Below, one piece after another: positions 51,880 through 59,814 of a stretch of DNA of 64,000 nt (within the stretch, counting starts at the first letter, position 1; every line of letters starts with the position of its first letter). The DNA is taken from NCBI RefSeq assembly GCF_003434055.1, contig NZ_QVEX01000007.1, positions 62,001 through 126,000 on the forward strand, written 5' to 3'. The translations under genes were made by a program, and so were the position numbers. Below the pieces are notes generated by a model. That model made no database searches and was not told the origin of the DNA. It saw nothing but the letters and a program-made list of their open reading frames with translations. The stretch is from Enterocloster aldenensis (GTDB taxonomy: Bacteria; Bacillota; Clostridia; Lachnospirales; Lachnospiraceae).

Positions 51880-52758
51880 TCACGCCATACCGGCAAAGGC
51901 CGTGTTCCAGAACAGCTCCATTGCCCTGGTGACCGGGCGTTCCTTATGCCTGGCAAGGACCACGGGGAGGGGGATTTTTGGCGTCAGCGGAATGACTGCA
52001 ATGTGTTCCGGTTTGAATATGCGCACGCTGTTCCCTGCCAGCAGGCTGATCCCCTCGCCGATGAGCACTGCGCTCAGTATGGACTCAACACGTGCGGTGC
52101 GCAGGATCCTGGGGGAAAAACCGGCCTCACGGCACCGGATTACACACAGGTTATAGATGGAGGTGTAAGGATTCATGAATATAAAATCCTCATCCTTCAG
52201 TTCCTCCAGGCAAAGACTGCTTCTAAAAGCCAGGGGGTGGCTGGAATCCAGCACGGCAGCCAGCTGGTCGCCGGCAATGAGCTGTGTCTGGCAGTTGGCC
52301 CCGTAAAACATAGCCTCCCGGCCGATTACCAGGTCATAAATCCCCTTTTCAAACCCCTCCATCAGTTCCGGCTCCTCCACCTCATGAAGGGACAGGCGTA
52401 TGCCGGGATGGGCTGCCTGGAAGTCCCGGAATCCGGGCGTGAGCTGGTATTGGGTTAGGATGGGCAGCGTGCCCACGGACAGTGTCAGCTGTGACTCTGT
52501 CCGGAACCGGTCCAGCCGGTTCCTGGCCTGGGAGTACTGTTTCAGCAGAATAAGGGCGTCCTGGTAAAAAATGTTCCCGGCCTCTGTCAGTCCGGCCTTG
52601 CGCCTGCTTCTGTCCCAAAGCATGACCCCCAGCTCCTGTTCCAGTTTCATGATTTGTTTGGAAAGGGAGGACTGGGAGATATAAAGGGAATGGGCTGCAT
52701 CTAAAAAGGTCTTTTCCTCCACGGATGCAATAAAGCATTGTAATTGTTCAAATGTCAT
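51880..52758 (-). CDS. LysR-family transcriptional regulator (divergent from UbiD operon)
   Basis: A 292-residue regulator. The winged helix occupies the first 60 residues (MTFEQLQCFIASVEEKTFLDAAHSLYISQSSLSKQIMKLE region) and the effector domain the rest (LSVGTLPILTQYQLTPGFRDF). GGAGGCAGGCC precedes the ATG. It is divergent from the decarboxylase operon, the classic arrangement for a LysR activator of its neighbour, with a T-N11-A palindrome in the 127-base gap. The effector is probably the aromatic or unsaturated acid that the operon decarboxylates. Confidence 0.9.
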   Translation of the reverse strand: MTFEQLQCFIASVEEKTFLDAAHSLYISQSSLSKQIMKLEQELGVMLWDRSRRKAGLTEAGNIFYQDALILLKQYSQARNRLDRFRTESQLTLSVGTLPILTQYQLTPGFRDFQAAHPGIRLSLHEVEEPELMEGFEKGIYDLVIGREAMFYGANCQTQLIAGDQLAAVLDSSHPLAFRSSLCLEELKDEDFIFMNPYTSIYNLCVIRCREAGFSPRILRTARVESILSAVLIGEGISLLAGNSVRIFKPEHIAVIPLTPKIPLPVVLARHKERPVTRAMELFWNTAFAGMA

Positions 52759-52774
52759 GGCCTGCCTCCAATAA

Positions 52775-52787
52775 TTCCATTATGGAA
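52775..52787. promoter_or_regulatory. LysR-type operator (T-N11-A palindrome)
   Basis: TTCCAT-T-ATGGAA is a perfect 13-base palindrome with T and A 11 bases apart, the hallmark of LysR-family sites. A second half-site, ATTCCATA, lies near 52810. It sits just upstream of the LysR start codon and between the divergent genes. Confidence 0.75.
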
Positions 52788-52885
52788 ACAATTATACCAC
52801 AACTTGAATTGATTCCATAGGTGAAAGAATATAAACTGGACATAGAAGTTTTTTATGGAAAAATGAAGAAGAGGAGGTATATCAG

Positions 52886-54358
52886 GTGGGACAAAAGGTA
52901 AATGACCTGCGTTCTGCCCTGGAGCTTTTAAAATCAATGCCAGGCCAGTACGCAGAGACAGAGGTGGAGGTGGACCCCAGGGCGGAGCTTTCCGGCGTAT
53001 ACCGTTACATCGGCGCGGGAGGTACGGTCATGCGCCCCACAAAGGAAGGACCTGCCATGGTATTTAACAGGATAAAAGGACACCCGGGCGCAAAGGTGGC
53101 AATCGGTCTCCTTTCAAGCAGGACCCGTGTGGCCGCCCTTTTTGGCTGCCGGACTGAGGAACTGGGGAAAAAGCTGTGGGAATGTGCGTCACACCCCCTT
53201 AATCCGGTTGTGTCAGAGGAAAAGGCAGCCTGTCAGGAAGTGGTGCATCTGGCAGAAGAACCGGGATTCGATTTGGCCAGGCTGGTGCCCGCGCCCACCA
53301 ATACGCCGGATGACGCGGGGCCATATATCACCCTGGGAATGTGTTATGCCAGCCATCCCGACACAGGGGCCAGTGATGTGACCATCCACCGCCTCTGCAT
53401 ACAGGGAAAGGATGAATTGTCCATTTTCTTTACCCCGGGGGCGCGGCATATAGGCGCCATGGCGGAACGGGCGGAAGAACTGGGACAGACCCTGCCCATA
53501 TCCATCAGCATTGGCGTGGACCCTGCCATTGAAATCGGTTCCTGCTTTGAGCCGCCCACAACCCCCCTTTGGTACGATGAATTGTCCATTGCAGGCGCGC
53601 TCAGGGGAGAGCCGGTGAAGCTGTGCAGATGCCTTACGGTTGCGGAGAGGGCCATTGCCAATGCGGAGTATGTGATTGAAGGGGAAGTGGTTCCGGGCGC
53701 GCGGGTCCAGGAGGACAAGAACAGCCATACGGGATTCGCCATGCCGGAATTTCCGGGCTATACAGGACCTGCCAGCAGCCAGTGCCGGCTCATCCGGGTA
53801 AAGGCAGTGACCCACAGGAAAAATCCCATCATGCAGACCTGTATCGGTCCCAGCGAGGAACATGTGTCCATGGCCGGAATCCCCACAGAGGCCAGCATCT
53901 ACGGCATGGTGGAAAAGGCCATGCCAGGTCGGCTTAAGAATGTATACTGTCCATCGGCAGGAGGGGGCAAATACATGGCGGTGCTGCAGTTCCAAAAAAA
54001 GACGGAAAGCGATGAGGGGCGGCAGCGCCAGGCGGCCCTGCTTGCATTTTCAGCATTCAGCGAGTTAAAGCATGTGTTCCTGGTGGATGAGGATGTGGAT
54101 TGTTTTGACATGGGCGATGTACTGTGGGCCATGAATACCAGGTTCCAGGGAGATGCGGATATCATTACGATTCCCGGCGTGCGCTGCCATCCCTTGGACC
54201 CGTCCAATACCCCGGAGTGTTCGACGGGCATCCGTGGGAAGGGCATTGCATGCAAGACAATCTTTGACTGTACCGTGCCCTATGACCAGAAGAAGCGGTT
54301 TGTCAGGGCGCGTTTCATGGAGGTGGATCCGGAAAAATGGCTGACAGGATTGTCATAG
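52886..54358 (+). CDS. UbiD-family decarboxylase
   Basis: A 490-residue enzyme of the UbiD family, which uses prenylated FMN to decarboxylate aromatic or alpha,beta-unsaturated acids reversibly. Family segments include YITLGMCYASHPDTGASDVTIHR, PPTTPLWYDELSIAGALRGEP and YVIEGEVVPGARVQEDKNSHTGFAMPEF with the catalytic Glu. The start is GTG 52886 with GAGGAGG upstream. It overlaps the UbiX gene by 22 bases. Together with the LpdD-like gene it resembles gallate or hydroxybenzoate decarboxylase loci; the exact substrate is open. Confidence 0.92.
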   Translation: MGQKVNDLRSALELLKSMPGQYAETEVEVDPRAELSGVYRYIGAGGTVMRPTKEGPAMVFNRIKGHPGAKVAIGLLSSRTRVAALFGCRTEELGKKLWECASHPLNPVVSEEKAACQEVVHLAEEPGFDLARLVPAPTNTPDDAGPYITLGMCYASHPDTGASDVTIHRLCIQGKDELSIFFTPGARHIGAMAERAEELGQTLPISISIGVDPAIEIGSCFEPPTTPLWYDELSIAGALRGEPVKLCRCLTVAERAIANAEYVIEGEVVPGARVQEDKNSHTGFAMPEFPGYTGPASSQCRLIRVKAVTHRKNPIMQTCIGPSEEHVSMAGIPTEASIYGMVEKAMPGRLKNVYCPSAGGGKYMAVLQFQKKTESDEGRQRQAALLAFSAFSELKHVFLVDEDVDCFDMGDVLWAMNTRFQGDADIITIPGVRCHPLDPSNTPECSTGIRGKGIACKTIFDCTVPYDQKKRFVRARFMEVDPEKWLTGLS

Positions 54359-54897
54359 GAATCAGCGGCGCCTCGGGCGCGCCCATTGCGGCCGCCCTTT
54401 TAAAGGCGCTTAAAAAAGAGCGGGTGCAGACCCACCTGGTCATCTCAAAAGGCGGGGCCATGACCATTGAACAGGAAACCGGGATGTCCGCGGCACAAAT
54501 CGGGCAGCTGGCAGATGTGGTCTATGACAACCAGGACCTGGGCGCGGCCCTGGCCAGCGGAAGCTTTAAGACCCTGGGCATGGCCGTGGTCCCGTGCAGC
54601 ATGAAGACCCTGGCGGGAATTCACAGCGGATATAGTGATAACTTGCTCCTCAGGGCAGCGGATGTGACCTTGAAGGAGCGGCGCAGGCTGGTGCTGGTGG
54701 CCAGGGAATGCCCGCTGAGCCCGGTTCATCTGCGCAACATGTACGAATTGTCCCAGATGGGCGCGGTCATCCTTCCGCCGGTCCTCAGCTATTATCATAA
54801 GCCGGAAACACTGGAGGAGATGACCGGTCATGTGGTGGGAAGGATAATGGACCAGCTGGGCATGGAATATGAAGGCTTCAGGCGTTGGGGAGGCTGA
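54337..54897 (+). CDS. ubiX: UbiX-type flavin prenyltransferase
   Basis: A 186-residue flavin prenyltransferase that joins a dimethylallyl group to FMN, producing the cofactor needed by UbiD. GISGASGAP at the start binds FMN; VVPCSMKTLAGIHSGYSDNLLLRAADVTLKERR and the RECPLSPVHL block complete the active site. The ATG lies inside the end of the decarboxylase gene, so the two are translationally coupled. Confidence 0.93.
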   Translation: MADRIVIGISGASGAPIAAALLKALKKERVQTHLVISKGGAMTIEQETGMSAAQIGQLADVVYDNQDLGAALASGSFKTLGMAVVPCSMKTLAGIHSGYSDNLLLRAADVTLKERRRLVLVARECPLSPVHLRNMYELSQMGAVILPPVLSYYHKPETLEEMTGHVVGRIMDQLGMEYEGFRRWGG

Positions 54898-54902
54898 CGG
54901 AT

Positions 54903-54956
54903 ATGGAAAAGGACCGTATGGATAAGGACCGTATGGAAAAGAACCGTATGGAAAGG
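54903..54956. repeat. 15-bp tandem repeat inside the LpdD-like gene
   Basis: ATGGAAAAGGACCGT, ATGGATAAGGACCGT and ATGGAAAAGAACCGT follow one another, then a partial ATGGAAAGG. The period is a multiple of three, so the frame is kept and each unit adds an ATG. Confidence 0.88.
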
Positions 54957-55346
54957 CCGCCCTGCCCTGCCATGATAGAAAGATGGATTGATGAGCCGGA
55001 GGTCTCCGGCTGCATCAGGGCATATATGTTCCGTCTGGACGAGGGGGCCGGCGTCCTGATCATAGGCGGCTCAAGGACCCATGTGGGCGCTTTCAGCCGG
55101 ACCGGGCCGGGACAGGACACAACGACTGTCCAGTTTCCGGGACACAAAGACGGGGTAATCAGCAGCCAGTGGTCAGAAACCCTTTGCCGTATCCTTGGGG
55201 AGCCGGTCAGCGTGGAGTGCGGGATTCATTTTGACAGCCTGTCCGGCAATGGCATCGGGCTGGTTGTGCGGATCTGCGGGGAGATGCTGGAGGAAGCCTG
55301 CCATTTTTTCAAAACATATGAATCCCATGGGACATCCGTGGTATAA
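54903..55346 (+). CDS. LpdD-like prenylated-flavin-associated protein
   Basis: A 147-residue soluble protein that follows UbiD and UbiX, as LpdD does in gallate decarboxylase operons, where it is thought to help with prenylated flavin. Conserved-looking blocks are GAGVLIIGGSRTHVGAFSRT and VECGIHFDSLSGNGIGLVVRI. ATG 54903 has GGGGAGG nine bases upstream, inside the end of ubiX. The first 18 residues are an imperfect Met-Glu/Asp-Lys-Asp/Asn-Arg repeat, encoded by 15-base units, giving four in-frame ATGs, so the real start could be later. Confidence 0.78.
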   Translation: MEKDRMDKDRMEKNRMERPPCPAMIERWIDEPEVSGCIRAYMFRLDEGAGVLIIGGSRTHVGAFSRTGPGQDTTTVQFPGHKDGVISSQWSETLCRILGEPVSVECGIHFDSLSGNGIGLVVRICGEMLEEACHFFKTYESHGTSVV

Positions 55347-55426
55347 TACCAAAAGAACCCGCAGATGGAAAACGCAATTCGAGGCACGGCCAAAAGCGCA
55401 GGGGATAACTGACAGGAGGGGTGATT

Positions 55427-55720
55427 GTGAGATATTTTTTAGTAGAAGGAATCATCCGGGCAGCGGAAAACATGGATGACGCCATCATGAAACAGCACAT
55501 GGCCTATACACAGAAAGCCATGGACCAGGGAAGCATCTTGATTTCCGGATTAAAGGCAGATATGGGCGGAGGCGTTTTTATTATAAGGACAGGGACCGCT
55601 GACCAGCTGGAAGAGTATCTTGACCATGAACCATTTAAACTGCATGGCATCCAGGACTACAGATGGGTGGAGTTTACCCCCCACTATGTAAATCCGTCCG
55701 CCGGGACCTGGATGGAATAA
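55427..55720 (+). CDS. YCII-related protein
   Basis: A 97-residue protein of the YCII/dimeric alpha-beta barrel type (RYFLVEGIIRAAENMDDAIMKQHMAY, then GGGVFIIRTGTADQLEEYLDHEPF and HGIQDYRWVEF). I use GTG 55427, six bases after AGGAGGG; GTG 55421 abuts that site. The conserved His near the middle of the family may be H20 or H64 here. It lies 80 bases after the decarboxylase operon and may belong to it. No specific reaction can be named. Confidence 0.75.
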   Translation: MRYFLVEGIIRAAENMDDAIMKQHMAYTQKAMDQGSILISGLKADMGGGVFIIRTGTADQLEEYLDHEPFKLHGIQDYRWVEFTPHYVNPSAGTWME

Positions 55721-55800
55721 AAAGGAAGAAAATAAAAACACACCCAAGTCCTCTCCGTCATATCCTATATCATAGGATGTGGGATCCGGAGGGGACCTTT

Positions 55801-56721
55801 ATGCATTATGGACTGGCATTGTCAGGGGGCGGGACCAGGGGGGCTGCCCATGTGGGTGTACTGAAGGCTCTGGAGGAAGCGCGGCTCCTGCCGGATGCAG
55901 TGGCCGGCACCAGCGCGGGCAGCATTGCGGCGGGGCTGTATGCCTCCGGCATGCCGGTCAGTGAAATGGAGAAAGCAGTACGCCAGCTGGCTGCCCATGG
56001 AAATGACTACCTGGACCCGGATTATTCCGGAATCATGGAGTTTGTGCCCAGGCTTCTCACCGGGAGAAAAATCAGCCTCCAGGGATATATAAAAGGAGAT
56101 AAGCTGCTGTCCTATTTATGTGAGCTTACCGCAGGAAAGCAGCTGGATGAATCCGTGGTAAAGCTTGTAATTCCGGCAGTGGACCTGATTAGCGGCCAGA
56201 CCCTTTGTTTTACCAATTCAGAAACAGCCGGGGCGCAGATGCATGTGAGATGGACCTGGGACGCCTATCTGTGTGAGGCCATGATGGCCAGCTCCAGTGT
56301 GCCTGGCATATTTGCCCCCAGAAAAATAGGGTCCTGGCTTCTGGTGGACGGAGGCGTTACCCACAACCAGCCGGGCGGGCTTTTAAAGGCTGCCGGGGCC
56401 GGGCCTGTCATTGCCGTGGACGTTGGAGCGCCGTACTCGGCGCCGGATGACGATTCCGTGATTGAAGTGCTTTCCCATTCATTTTCCATTATGGGCAGCC
56501 TTTTGGAAGAATGCCGCCCTCCGTCCGAGGCGCTCCGGCTCCATCTGCCTCTCCCCAAGGATGCCGGACTTCTCTCATTTGACAAAATGGAGGCGTGCAT
56601 GGAGATAGGATACCAGTATATTAGGGAAATGATTCCCGCAATCAGGAAGGCACTGGACATGGAAAAACGTCCGGGCCCTCAAACGTATCCTGCTGCCCGG
56701 TCCTGGAACCAGTCCAGTTAG
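55801..56721 (+). CDS. Patatin-like phospholipase (RssA-type)
   Basis: A 306-residue serine hydrolase. The oxyanion loop GGGTRG (9-14), the nucleophile elbow GTSAG with S38 and the DGG motif with D183 form the expected Ser-Asp dyad. The protein lacks a signal peptide or membrane helix and resembles bacterial RssA-like patatins acting on lipids in the cytoplasm. ATG 55801 lies about nine bases after GGAGGGG. Its last codons run into a GC-rich tandem repeat. Its biological role is not predictable from neighbours. Confidence 0.9.
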   Translation: MHYGLALSGGGTRGAAHVGVLKALEEARLLPDAVAGTSAGSIAAGLYASGMPVSEMEKAVRQLAAHGNDYLDPDYSGIMEFVPRLLTGRKISLQGYIKGDKLLSYLCELTAGKQLDESVVKLVIPAVDLISGQTLCFTNSETAGAQMHVRWTWDAYLCEAMMASSSVPGIFAPRKIGSWLLVDGGVTHNQPGGLLKAAGAGPVIAVDVGAPYSAPDDDSVIEVLSHSFSIMGSLLEECRPPSEALRLHLPLPKDAGLLSFDKMEACMEIGYQYIREMIPAIRKALDMEKRPGPQTYPAARSWNQSS

Positions 56722-56795
56722 CCTGGATCCAGTCCGGTTAGCCTGGCATCCAGGCCGGTTAGCCTGGCATCCGGTCCGGTCAGCCAGGCCGTACC
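56702..56795. repeat. 20/21-bp GC-rich tandem repeat at converging gene ends
   Basis: Units start at about 56702, 56722, 56742 and 56763, with consensus CCTGGCATCCAGTCCGGTTA plus G; a partial fifth begins at 56784. The first unit is the end of the patatin gene and the array runs to just short of the DUF2461 remnant on the minus strand. Confidence 0.85.
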
Positions 56796-56797
56796 CC

Positions 56798-57363
56798 TCA
56801 TCTCTCAGGCATTTTAAACCCTGCAAGGGCCTGGTTCAGATAATCGTTAAAGGGCTTCATTTTCAGGAAAATATCCACGGCCAGTTCCAGGAACTGCTCC
56901 GTATCCTCCACAACCGGATTGCTGACCGGGTACTCCAGGTACCAGCTTTTGAATTTCAGATAGTCTGCCATGGGATGTTCCCTGTCATAACCGCGGGGGA
57001 CATTTTTCAATGCCATGCCCTGGACCGTGAAGGTCTCCTTGAAATCAGGAGACTGGATGACCTGTTCCCACTGGCCGGGATGGGAAGCTTGCCTTTGGAG
57101 GAGATATGGGCGCAAAAAGCCGGGTTGTAAGGGGATTTGTCATGACTGAAACGGGTATTCCTTACCAGCTTAAAGGTCAGGTCCCTGGGATTCTGGTTCA
57201 GGATGCTGCTGTCGGTTTTCCCAACCCTGTAAATCAGTTCCTGGACCAGGCCTTCAAATTCAGTCTTAGCTGCCAGGAATTCCTCTTTATGGGCGTGATA
57301 CCATTGGCGGTCATTGTTATGGCTTAAATCAGTCAGGTATGTTAGCATTATGCTGTCCTTCAT
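56798..57363 (-). pseudogene. DUF2461 family gene, broken by frameshift and internal deletion
   Basis: The N-terminal frame (57363 down to about 57080) reads MLTYLTDLSHNNDRQWYHAHKEEF, then FKLVRNTRFSHDKSPYNPAF, which is the start of a DUF2461 protein up to about residue 95. The C-terminal half continues in another frame to 56798 (VIQSPDFKETFTVQG, NVPRGYDREHPMADYLKFKSW, LKMKPFNDYLNQAL). About 45 residues that normally lie between, including the GYY segment and the Gly-rich turn, are missing. The gene is 11 bases after the sigma factor gene and was probably co-transcribed with it. Confidence 0.85.
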
Positions 57364-57374
57364 TGGCAGTCCTC

Positions 57375-58220
57375 CTATGCGTTCTTTACCAATGACAGTG
57401 AGGGGGATTCTAAAAAACTGGAAAGGAACTGTTTTGTCCGTTCCGGTGATTCATACATCCGGCAGAATGCAAAATAGGAAGCAAGGCCGTCAATGTCTTC
57501 CATGGCGTTTTTAAAACTTACGGTTGTTTCAGGATCGATTTCCTTTGCAGACGTATAATCCAGGACCTGGGGATTCAGCCTCCGGCTTTGGATGGCATAG
57601 TTCAGCCGGTTGGCGCAGCGGCATGTTCCGGAACCGTATTCGCCGCAGTACGCGGTGAGGAAATCAGCCATTTTCCTGCGTATCCTGGAAAGACGCTGGC
57701 GGTAAGCTTCCGGCGTCATATTAAGGATGGACCCGGCTGCGGTGCTGTCTAATTTGAACATGGTGCCCAGGATGAAGATACAGCGGCTTTCCATATCAAG
57801 ACACTGGAGCATTACATTGGTGCAGGACATTTTAAGCTCCTCTGCAAGAAGCTCCTTATCAACGTCCTGGGTCAGGTCAGGAAGGTCCCGGGGCATCCCG
57901 CTGCGGATATCATTGCCATAGAATTCAAAATTCAGGGGACCCTGGGCAAACATATGCTTTTTGTAGTTAATCAGGTGGTTGGCGGCAATGCGGAACACCC
58001 AGGTGGAGAAGCTGCTTTCCTTTTTAAACGAGGAAAGATGGGTCATCACCTTTAAAAGGATATCCTGGGACGCGTCCTCGGCGTCAGGAAATGTTCCAAG
58101 CATCCGCAGTGATAGATTGAACACCATGTCCTGGATGCTGCCAATCAGCGCCTCAAGGGATTCCTTGTCCCCGCCGGCTGCCATGTCAATTAATTCTGAT
58201 ACATTCTGGTTTTTATTCAT
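57375..58220 (-). CDS. ECF-like sigma-70 family RNA polymerase sigma factor with C-terminal extension
   Basis: A 281-residue sigma factor. Region 2 spans about residues 22-95 (MVFNLSLRMLGTFPDAEDASQDILLKVMTHL, STWVFRIAANHLINYKK) and region 4 about 130-185 (LDSTAAGSILNMTPEAYRQRLSRIRRKM). A further 95 residues follow, with a four-cysteine stretch (CGEYGSGTCRCANRL) that might bind metal. AAAGGAGG precedes the ATG. No anti-sigma gene is adjacent, so the extension may itself control activity; that is inference. Confidence 0.87.
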   Translation of the reverse strand: MNKNQNVSELIDMAAGGDKESLEALIGSIQDMVFNLSLRMLGTFPDAEDASQDILLKVMTHLSSFKKESSFSTWVFRIAANHLINYKKHMFAQGPLNFEFYGNDIRSGMPRDLPDLTQDVDKELLAEELKMSCTNVMLQCLDMESRCIFILGTMFKLDSTAAGSILNMTPEAYRQRLSRIRRKMADFLTAYCGEYGSGTCRCANRLNYAIQSRRLNPQVLDYTSAKEIDPETTVSFKNAMEDIDGLASYFAFCRMYESPERTKQFLSSFLESPSLSLVKNA

Positions 58221-58243
58221 TCTCTTATACCTCCTTTAATTAA

Positions 58244-58393
58244 TTAGACAAGGCATTGGGGGATGTGTGACAGGTAAATCATGTTCTGCGGTAAATCAGC
58301 ATCCCGCATCAGGCTTTCCATGACCGCCGCCGTGCCGATAAAGTCCGCATTCCCGCCCGGCGTGACACGGATTATCTGGAAAGCCGGTGCCTT
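58244..58393 (-). other. Short start-less open frame, possible gene remnant
   Basis: A 49-codon frame reads APAFQIIRVTPGGNADFIG, then TAAVMESLMRDADLPQNMIY, and ends at TAA. It has a protein-like composition but no start codon at its beginning and no ribosome site. An ATG at 58397 is in a different frame. I do not recognise a family; it may be a fragment of a decayed gene upstream of the sigma factor. Confidence 0.3.
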
Positions 58394-58472
58394 TCATGTT
58401 ATATTTAATATAGCTGCCGATAACCGCATGATTATCGGAAAATAATAGAACGTATACGGGAAGGTGATAAAG

Positions 58473-59792
58473 ATGATGGAACAGATGTCATTGTTTGATG
58501 ACCGTCAGGTCTATAACCCCCTGGCCAGCCGGCTCAGGCCGGATGACCTGGACGGGTTTGTGGGGCAGGAACATCTGCTGGGAAAGGGAAAGATACTCCG
58601 TCAGCTCATAGAGCAGGACAAAATCCCGTCCATGATATTCTGGGGGCCGCCAGGTGTGGGAAAAACCACGCTTGCAGGTATCATTGCCCACAAAACCCAT
58701 GCTGAATTCATTAATTTCAGCGCGGTCACCAGCGGCATAAAGGAGATTAAAGAGGTGATGGCCCAGGCTGAGAACAGCCGGAGGATGGGAATCAAGACCG
58801 TGGTGTTCGTGGACGAGATCCACCGCTTTAATAAAGCCCAGCAGGACGCCTTCCTTCCCTATGTGGAAAAAGGCAGCATCATACTGATTGGCGCCACCAC
58901 GGAGAACCCCTCTTTTGAAATCAACGGCGCACTTCTTTCACGGTGCAGGGTATTTGTGCTTCAGGCCCTGACCCAGGAGGATTTGGCAGCCCTCTTAAAA
59001 AAGGCGCTTAAGCATCCAAAAGGGCTGGGTTATCTGAATGTGGATATGGATGACCATATGCTGGATATGATAGCCCAGTTTGCGGCAGGAGATGCCAGGA
59101 CAGCCCTTAATACTTTGGAGATGGCTGTGACCAACGGGGAAATCAGCGCGGATAAGACCACGGTGACCATGGAGGTACTGAAGCAGTGCATTGGGAAGAA
59201 AAGCTTCCTCTATGATAAGAAGGGGGAGGAACATTATAATATCATATCCGCGCTCCACAAGTCCATGCGCAACTCGGATCCGGACGCAGCGGTTTACTGG
59301 CTGGCAAGGATGCTGGAGGCAGGGGAGGATCCCCTGTATGTGGCAAGACGGTTAATCCGGTTTGCCAGTGAGGATGTGGGGATGGCGGACAGCCAGGCCC
59401 TTCCCCTTGCGGTGGCCGCATACCAGGCATGTCATTTTCTGGGCATGCCTGAGTGTAATGTGCATCTGAGCCATACGGTCATCTACCTGTCCATGGCCCC
59501 CAAGTCCAATTCTGCCTATGTGGCCTATGAGACAGCAAAAGAGGATGCCCAGGCAACCATGGCGGAGACGGTTCCGTTAAATATACGGAACGCGCCCACG
59601 AAACTGATGGAGGAACTGCATTACGGGGAGGGCTACGTATATGCCCATGACACGGGAGAGAAGATGGCCCGTATGCAGTGCCTGCCGGATGCGCTGGCAG
59701 ACAGGCAGTATTACCATCCAGACGGCCAGGGCGAAGAACCGGGAATCAAAAGGCGTCTGGAGCAGATAAGGCAGTGGAAATCCGGACAATAG
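58473..59792 (+). CDS. rarA: Replication-associated recombination protein RarA (MgsA)
   Basis: A 439-residue AAA+ ATPase that acts at stalled replication forks. The protein begins with a MEQMSLFDD segment resembling clamp-binding peptides, then Walker A GPPGVGKT (58-65), Walker B VFVDEIHRFN, sensor 1 GATTENPSFE and the C-terminal tetramerisation domain (LPDALADRQYYHPDGQGEE). ATG 58473 is used: GGGAAGG lies eight bases upstream, and GTG 58464 overlaps it. The gene stands alone on the plus strand between two minus-strand genes. Confidence 0.93.
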   Translation: MMEQMSLFDDRQVYNPLASRLRPDDLDGFVGQEHLLGKGKILRQLIEQDKIPSMIFWGPPGVGKTTLAGIIAHKTHAEFINFSAVTSGIKEIKEVMAQAENSRRMGIKTVVFVDEIHRFNKAQQDAFLPYVEKGSIILIGATTENPSFEINGALLSRCRVFVLQALTQEDLAALLKKALKHPKGLGYLNVDMDDHMLDMIAQFAAGDARTALNTLEMAVTNGEISADKTTVTMEVLKQCIGKKSFLYDKKGEEHYNIISALHKSMRNSDPDAAVYWLARMLEAGEDPLYVARRLIRFASEDVGMADSQALPLAVAAYQACHFLGMPECNVHLSHTVIYLSMAPKSNSAYVAYETAKEDAQATMAETVPLNIRNAPTKLMEELHYGEGYVYAHDTGEKMARMQCLPDALADRQYYHPDGQGEEPGIKRRLEQIRQWKSGQ

Positions 59793-59814
59793 ACAGGAAC
59801 ATCCCCTTTATGCC

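Noticed and set aside
58244..58393. PhzF or racemase fragment
   Set aside because: A TPGGNADF motif is only loosely reminiscent of PhzF proteins, and the piece is too short to assign.
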